This document shows positions 59,301 through 64,000 of a DNA stretch of 64,000 nt, piece by piece. The translations under genes and the position numbers were made by a program. Each line of letters opens with the position of its first letter. The first letter of the stretch is position 1. The DNA is taken from assembly GCA_035235625.1 (NCBI GenBank), contig CP141140.1, positions 63,046,581 through 63,110,580 on the forward strand, in the 5' to 3' direction. The DNA comes from Saururus chinensis (Eukaryota > Streptophyta > Magnoliopsida > Piperales > Saururaceae). Under the pieces are notes generated by a model. That model was not told the origin of the DNA. It saw only the letters and a list, made by a program, of their open reading frames with translations, and ran no database searches.

Positions 59301-60416
59301 CCACTGGGATTATATCCAGACTTAACCTGGTGCATCTAATTTGTGGTTGTTTCGCATGTCTGAGGGGATAGGCAGTGACATACAGTGCTCTAAGAGGCCA
59401 ATTGCCCCCCCCCCCCTCCAGCTGGGTCCCAAGAGCCTGGACGCTCCTGTTAGCCAAAAAACAAAGATGAATTTACTATTCAGATTAAGTTTGAAATGGG
59501 ATAGTGTGAATGCTTATTGAACGAGAAGAGTTAGCCTTACTGTGTTGTGCTACCACAGGGCAAAGTGACTGCAACCTGGCAGAACTGTTGTATATTGTCT
59601 CCTTAGAGTTTTTAACAATCCTCTACTCTCTACCTTTTTTTTTTGCTGATACTCTATTCCTTCATTTGCAGACAAGCATAGTGTTTTGTCTAGATGAGGG
59701 GCCTGCTGTCCTTTTCAAGGCAGTTGCAGTTTTTGCAACACGTCAAATCAATCTTACAAAGGTACATATTCTCATGTCTGTTGTGTGAACAGATCCTATT
59801 CATGTTTGGTGCATCCTCCTATAAAAAGCTTTTAAAGGTCATCTTCTATTTTGCTCTCAGATTGAAAGCCGCCCGCTATGGAAAAGACCAAAACGTAAGC
59901 AGAATGATAGCAGTAATGGTTTATTAAGGCAAGTATGAAAAAGCATTTTCATTCATGCTTCTCAAAGTAAAGTGCATTTGTATGTTTGTCCTTTTTTTGC
60001 AATTGTTGAAAACATGATACCAGCCTTTTTATTAATCATAAATTTATATCTTGGATGTGCACAGGTGCTCAGAATACCTCTTTTATGTTGATTTTGAAGC
60101 ATCAATGGCAGATCCGGTTGCTCAAAATGCCCTTAGAAATCTGAAGGTGGAAGATCTCACTGAAGCCTATCAAGTGCTTCAATTTTTTTATCTCTTGAGT
60201 ATCACATGATACCCCCCTCTGTCACACATTAATAGTCCTATTTGGTTTTTCAAAATGAAGTAAAATTAGTTAGCTTTGGAAAATCAAATAGGACTATTAA
60301 GACGGGATAGAGGGAGTAATATATCTTTTACTATATAACACATCATGACTGATATTTGCTTGCAGGAGTTTGCTACTTCCGTGAGAGTGTTAGGGAGCTA
60401 TCCAAAATGGGTGTAA
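56341..60416 (+). CDS. ADT: BED zinc finger fused to arogenate/prephenate dehydratase (11 exons, 426 aa)
   Basis: Exons: 56341-56713, 56843-56910, 56992-57084, 58075-58275, 58422-58502, 58763-58858, 58997-59074, 59672-59761, 59861-59928, 60065-60146 and 60366-60416. Exon 1 encodes a BED finger ([13 protein letters not shown] at 27-30, H45, C56). Exon 2 joins it in phase (g|gg) and leads into RLRIAYQ; exon 3 continues GAPGAYSE, the start of a PDT domain (~141-325). Family landmarks are [33 protein letters not shown] and the catalytic NITRF (Thr311). The ACT domain (~331-420) has ESRP and [13 protein letters not shown]. Known ADTs decarboxylate and dehydrate arogenate to phenylalanine in plastids and are feedback-controlled through ACT. 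No transit peptide is visible, so a BED-headed form may not enter plastids (inference). The end (SYPKWV) is short for the family. Intron 9 is GC-AG. A separate undetected first exon or alternative start remains possible. Confidence 0.85.
56372..56560 (+). other. BED-type zinc finger domain in exon 1
   Basis: Covers W12 to about residue 73. The spacing C-x2-C, then H after 14 residues and C after 10, with [16 protein letters not shown] and CPNEV, matches plant BED fingers. These are found in hAT transposases, their domesticated descendants and BED-NLR immune receptors. BED fingers bind DNA. In plants they are commonly followed by a hAT dimerisation domain; none follows here. Confidence 0.88.
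59221..59466 (+). mobile_element. tRNA-derived SINE in ADT intron 7
   Basis: Box A-like GGATGGCTAAGACA (59236-59249) and box B-like GGTTGTGAGTTTGCACCCC (59268-59286) are spaced as in tRNA-headed SINEs. A non-tRNA body with a C run (59406-59418) follows, ending in an A-rich tail (59455-59463). It lies inside the 597-bp intron at 59075-59671, in the sense orientation. The long minus-strand frame across it is incidental. Confidence 0.65.
59929..60064 (+). other. GC-AG intron (intron 9 of BED-ADT)
   Basis: The donor is AAG|GCAAGT, the recognised strong consensus for rare GC donors, and the acceptor is TGCACAG|GT. Using it keeps the conserved ...[15 protein letters not shown] reading frame. The nearest GT donor (59895) would shift the frame against the downstream exon. 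Confidence 0.85.
60212..60316. mobile_element. Stowaway MITE in ADT intron 10 (105 bp)
   Basis: Ends CCCCCCTCTGTCACACATTA and TAAGACGGGATAGAGGGAG are inverted and flanked by TA (60210-60211 and 60317-60318). Long inverted arms around CCTATTTGGTTTTTCAAAAT make a strong hairpin. Confidence 0.85.
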
Positions 60417-61718
60417 TGAGGATTGATTGAGCTGGTTCGTAATTTTATTTTATGGCTCGTCCTCTAAATATTATTCCGGCAATTTTCCAAATTGCACCAC
60501 AAGGCCCCTGTATAGTATTTGCTAACCACGACGGAAACTGGCTCAACAAAAACCAACTGAAATTTTAGTTGTGATACACAAAAAAGAAGAGACCTGGTAG
60601 TCAACTGAAATTGAGACTTATTATTTAATGTATGTGAATCAATTGCCAACCGTCTCAACGGGCAGATTTGCAGTTGGAAGAGTTCATATTGGAAGTAAAA
60701 AAACGGTTGAGTGCAACTGGAACGTGGCATTACTGTGCGCCTGTGCTCCTGGCATCGGTGAATGGATGAATTAGCTTCATCTGTTCAGTTCATGTTTGAA
60801 CAAGGATGAAATTGGTTAGTCTTCATAACATGTAATTTGACATTATGGCAATTGAGCGCCTGGGATATTGTAATTGCTAGTGGTTAATATGACAGGAAGT
60901 AGATTCCGCTATTGTTTCAAGCACCAAAGCAGACTAATGGACAAACTATCTCTTCCAGCTTCTCATTCCATATGTAGGAAAGGACCGGGCTCTGCTGTAA
61001 TGTTAAGTGACTGCACCTTGCATTTTTGAATGATGAATGTTCTACAAAATAGCCCGTAAAATTCAGCTCAAGTAGTGCTATTGGTACCTCCAAACAGAAC
61101 TGCTACGATTTGTGCACGGAATTCCTATGGTAACGTGTGCAAACTTTGGCGTGCTCCCACCAATACTGCTTCTCCTACATGGGAAAGCACATAAGAGTTC
61201 CAGCTCTTACACCAGGCAGACCTGCCCAGCTGCCCCTTCCAAGATCAACCCTGAGAGATGCGAGGCGTTTATGTCATCCAAGTTGCTTGGGATCATGAGA
61301 AGACGACAGAGTTTACTGCCCTTACCCCACCTGCTTGGCTCTGATGTCCAAGTCTTCCATGCTCAGTCGCCGCCCTCACCGGAAAAAAAGATAACAAGTA
61401 TCCTGAACCGAGTGTGAAATGTATCAAGTGCAGGAAATACTTGTACCTCGACTGCAAGAGTTATTCTCATAGTTCTCGCCCTTGCTCCGTCTCTCAGAAT
61501 TAAGCGCCACCCACACATGGGCTGGGAATTGACGAGAATGGCCGAGGAGAAGAGGTGGCGCCACTGTGTCAAGTGTAATTAAATGATTGAGCTACTTGTG
61601 GGTTGCTGCCACGTTACTTGCAGGTAACACTAACCATCTTTTCACGGATAATTATACATTTCGAACTTCTTGCCTACAGTATTTCTCGAAAGTAATAAAT
61701 CTAGTCCATTATCTTTAA
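60417..61718 (+). other. 3' UTR and downstream of BED-ADT
   Basis: The first several hundred bases are probably 3' UTR. At 61105-61590 open frames occur on both strands, one with a Cys-rich VKCIKCRKYLYLDC tract (plus strand, about 61415-61456). I do not recognise the family and no start or splice context supports a gene; a captured fragment is possible. Confidence 0.4.
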
Positions 61719-62000
61719 TGATTCTTAGTCCCGCCTTTATAGTTTATTATAGTTATAATTTAATTATTATTAATAAGAATAATTTGGTATAATTAAGATT
61801 TATTCTTATTAGACTCTAATTTTAGAACTTCATTTTAATTGGATTAGGATTTTCAATTGTCTATAAATATATAGGGTTGTGCCCTATTTCAAATGTTTAG
61901 AAATCAAATTTTAAAGTTACTTTAATTTAATTGTCTTTGAGTTATTTTTCTCGTATCTTTTTCTCTAATTTGTCTTGTAAAGACATCAGCATACAACACT
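61719..62000 (+). mobile_element. Probable solo LTR related to the 42.1 kb TRIM-like element
   Basis: Shares TATAATTTAATTATTATTAA-like text, TCAATTGTCTATAAATATAT, GAAATCA and GTAAAGACATC with the 42081/42477 repeats, in the same order and orientation. Only one copy is present. Ends are approximate. Confidence 0.6.
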
Positions 62001-62090
62001 AGTAATAATAATAGAGCATTCAATATTGAACCTCTCTACAATATCATATAGTGTTGCTTCTTCATTCTTGTGAAGGTAGCTCTGGATTAC

Positions 62091-63500
62091 TGTAACACCC
62101 TTAGGTTGTGGTATACGTAGGGGTGTTCACGGACGGAAACGGACGCGGATAAAGGGTTGTCCGTATCCGTCTGTCATTTAAATAACTCTTGTCTGTGTCC
62201 GCCCTAGTCCGTATTATATTTTGTCCAAGTCCGTCCGCTACAGACATGGACAGACACGGATGGACATGGACAAATATTTCAACATCTAAATTTTTTTCCC
62301 AATTCAAATTTTTTAGCACTTTTATAACATGCAAAAGTTGTCTTAACATGTTATATAAGTACTAGGTTTATGTTTTTAAGTTATTTAATACCTATGTAAT
62401 ATATTAAGATTATCCTAACATGCTATATAAGTTATTAATTTATATTTTCAAATTGTCCAGTACTTATGTAGCATGTTAGTACTGTTCTAACATGGTACAT
62501 AAGTATTGGATTCATGTGTTTAAGTAGTCAAATGCCTATGTAGCATGTTAGAACTGTCCTAAGATGCTACATAGGAACTAAATTCAATTTTTTTTCTAAT
62601 AATTAATAATAATTACTATTATATTTAAGGGAATATTAAGTAAGAGTGGCGGATGTGGACGTCCGCGGACATGGACAAGGGTATGTCTGTGTCTGTAGCT
62701 CCCTATTAGTACGGACCAAAAACTTTGTCCGTGTCCATGTCTGTGTCTGGCCCGAACCAAAAAAATTGTCCATTTTATATAAAAATAGACGCGGATACGG
62801 ACAGATATACGCACAATGGACGTCCATGAACACCCCTAGGTATATGGGAGGAGCTCATGTGCAGATGACGGAAGTAGCCTAGTGCACATGTAAAGGTATG
62901 GAGGGCGCGTGGAGGGCATGCTAGGGATGTAGCCATGTCTTCTCTTTCTCATTGGCACATGGGCAATGGGCTAAGGCTAGCGGTTGCATAACCGACTAGC
63001 ACGATCCCCACTAAGACCTGAGTGCATCATGATGAAGAACATGAGAGTAATGGATGACGGTTGCTACTTACTACCCGAGTAGTTGCTGCACAGTTTTGTG
63101 CATAACCGCAAAACGGTTACATATGAACTAGTGGGCTGAGTCATGGGGGTCATGTTGCAACCGCTTAGCTTCAGCCAGTAGGTATAAAAGGGTGGAGAAA
63201 ATCATTGTAATCTCGGGATACAAAAGAGGGACGAGAAGAGAGCAAGTGGGTTTTGAGTCTTGGCACTAAAATTCAAGCCAAGTACTTGTACGATATGAAG
63301 TGCTCAAGAGTTATTTTGGGCTGGATCTTTTTCCGTCACTTTTGTTGTTTTTTGTAGCATGCATGCATTTCTTTGTGATAGTATATGCACTAAGAGAGTG
63401 AAAAGGTTGCTGATTATCAAGGGCATTCAGACCGCACAAGGTGTGTGAAATCATAGTGACTTTCGAGCCTTGTGACAACTACAATAGTGGAGTGTACAAA
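62091..63500 (+). mobile_element. Probable LTR of a gypsy-like element, interrupted by an hAT MITE
   Basis: Starts TGTAACACCCTTAGG, an LTR-like beginning, and is split by the hAT element at 62118-62838. Past it, a TATA box (GGTATAAAAGG, 63180-63190) and a leader-like purine stretch resemble an LTR promoter. The right end and any internal region are not identified, so the limit is an estimate. Confidence 0.4.
62118..62838. mobile_element. hAT-type minisatellite MITE (721 bp)
   Basis: Termini TAGGGGTGTTCACGGACG and CGTCCATGAACACCCCTA are inverted. Flanking 8-mers GGTATACG (62110-62117) and GGTATATG (62839-62846) are a target duplication with one mismatch. Subterminal CGGACG/GTCCGT repeats occur at both ends. 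The centre is a tandem of palindromic modules (CTATGTAGCATGTTA, spacer, complement; best at 62535-62575). No transposase. Confidence 0.88.
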
Positions 63501-64000
63501 GAGCAACTTCATTTCCTTATAAATGTCGCATATATAATAACTTGACACTAATTAGTATATTATCACCGTCAATATATCTTGAAATATTCAATGTACTTTT
63601 TTATTTATAATATATGACAGTTATACAGTAAATTGTGTCTACATTGCACTACATTGCACATACATCTTTGTTGTTAACAAAAATATTAGTAATTATTTTT
63701 AAATAACAAAATTATTCTTATCTCCCACCATGTTCCCACGGGTCATATGACCCTTGTTAAGTGGATAAACATATTTTTGTCATTTGAAAATAATTATTAA
63801 TAATTTTTATTTATGACAGGGGTATATGTATAGTTTCTGAAATATAAAAAGGTATAACTACTATTTTACCAAAGGTCAGAAGTGTAAGTGCAATGTGCAA
63901 TTTATCCTTACTTATGCTATAAAGAAACTTAATATAGGAAGGGTTATTTCCTGGATGATTGTTAATGTTGGTGTTATTGTTCACGTGAGAGTTAGGTGTT
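63501..64000. other. AT-rich DNA at the window end, nothing recognised
   Basis: Low-complexity AT-rich sequence with no open frame of note. Confidence 0.5.

Noticed and set aside
59200..59457. 85-residue minus-strand frame in an ADT intron
   Set aside because: Lies across the SINE and is antisense to it; not a gene.
1..64000. CRISPR arrays, operons, ribosome binding sites, phage or bacterial defence systems
   Set aside because: The window is plant nuclear DNA; no regularly spaced short repeats with unique spacers and no prokaryotic gene organisation are present.

Overview
The window is nuclear DNA of a flowering plant. It is AT-rich and crowded with transposable elements, and its genes have short exons with GT-AG introns. 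It carries families confined to or typical of land plants: a euAP2 gene with an intact miR172 site, a plastid-type arogenate dehydratase, and a DUF7086 gene. Ty1/copia and Tekay-like Ty3/gypsy LTR elements, hAT, PIF/Harbinger and Stowaway MITEs, a TRIM-like element, tRNA-derived SINEs and a probable Helitron fill the rest. I cannot name the species.

Only three protein-coding genes can be supported. (1) A DUF7086 gene on the minus strand (4012-4848) lies between two ~470 bp direct repeats. (2) An APETALA2-type regulator on the minus strand (34988-38940) has ten coding exons that splice in frame to 504 residues, with both AP2 domains, two EAR-like motifs and a canonical miR172 site. (3) An 11-exon plus-strand gene (56341-60416) has exons 2-11 encoding an arogenate/prephenate dehydratase (PDT plus ACT domains). 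Its only credible first coding exon encodes a BED zinc finger, where a chloroplast transit peptide would be expected. Frame and splice phase are continuous across the join, giving a 426-residue BED-ADT product. This is the most unusual thing in the window.

Layout: 0-1 kb, a copia gag fragment. 2-8 kb, the DUF7086 gene in repeat-rich DNA. 8.3-14.2 kb, recent segmental duplications (1.21 kb and 0.34 kb) with microhomology at a junction, around a Tekay-like gypsy LTR remnant. 14.18-26.64 kb, one decayed copia element with a 5-bp target duplication; its 5' LTR holds two hAT MITEs (one with a Stowaway inside) and its internal region holds a 4.4 kb LTR-only gypsy insertion. 26.6-34.3 kb, tandem repeats, a Helitron-like element, a copia LTR and minisatellite-bearing hAT-like units. 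35-39 kb, AP2. 39-56 kb, intergenic DNA with many MITEs and a TRIM-like element. 56.3-60.4 kb, BED-ADT. 60.4-64 kb, a solo LTR, a gypsy-like LTR and an hAT element.

The three genes show no operon-like or pathway link. AP2 is a transcriptional regulator of phase change and floral identity, ADT makes phenylalanine, and DUF7086 has no known function. All splice models were made by eye from splice consensus, reading frame and family conservation, without transcript evidence.
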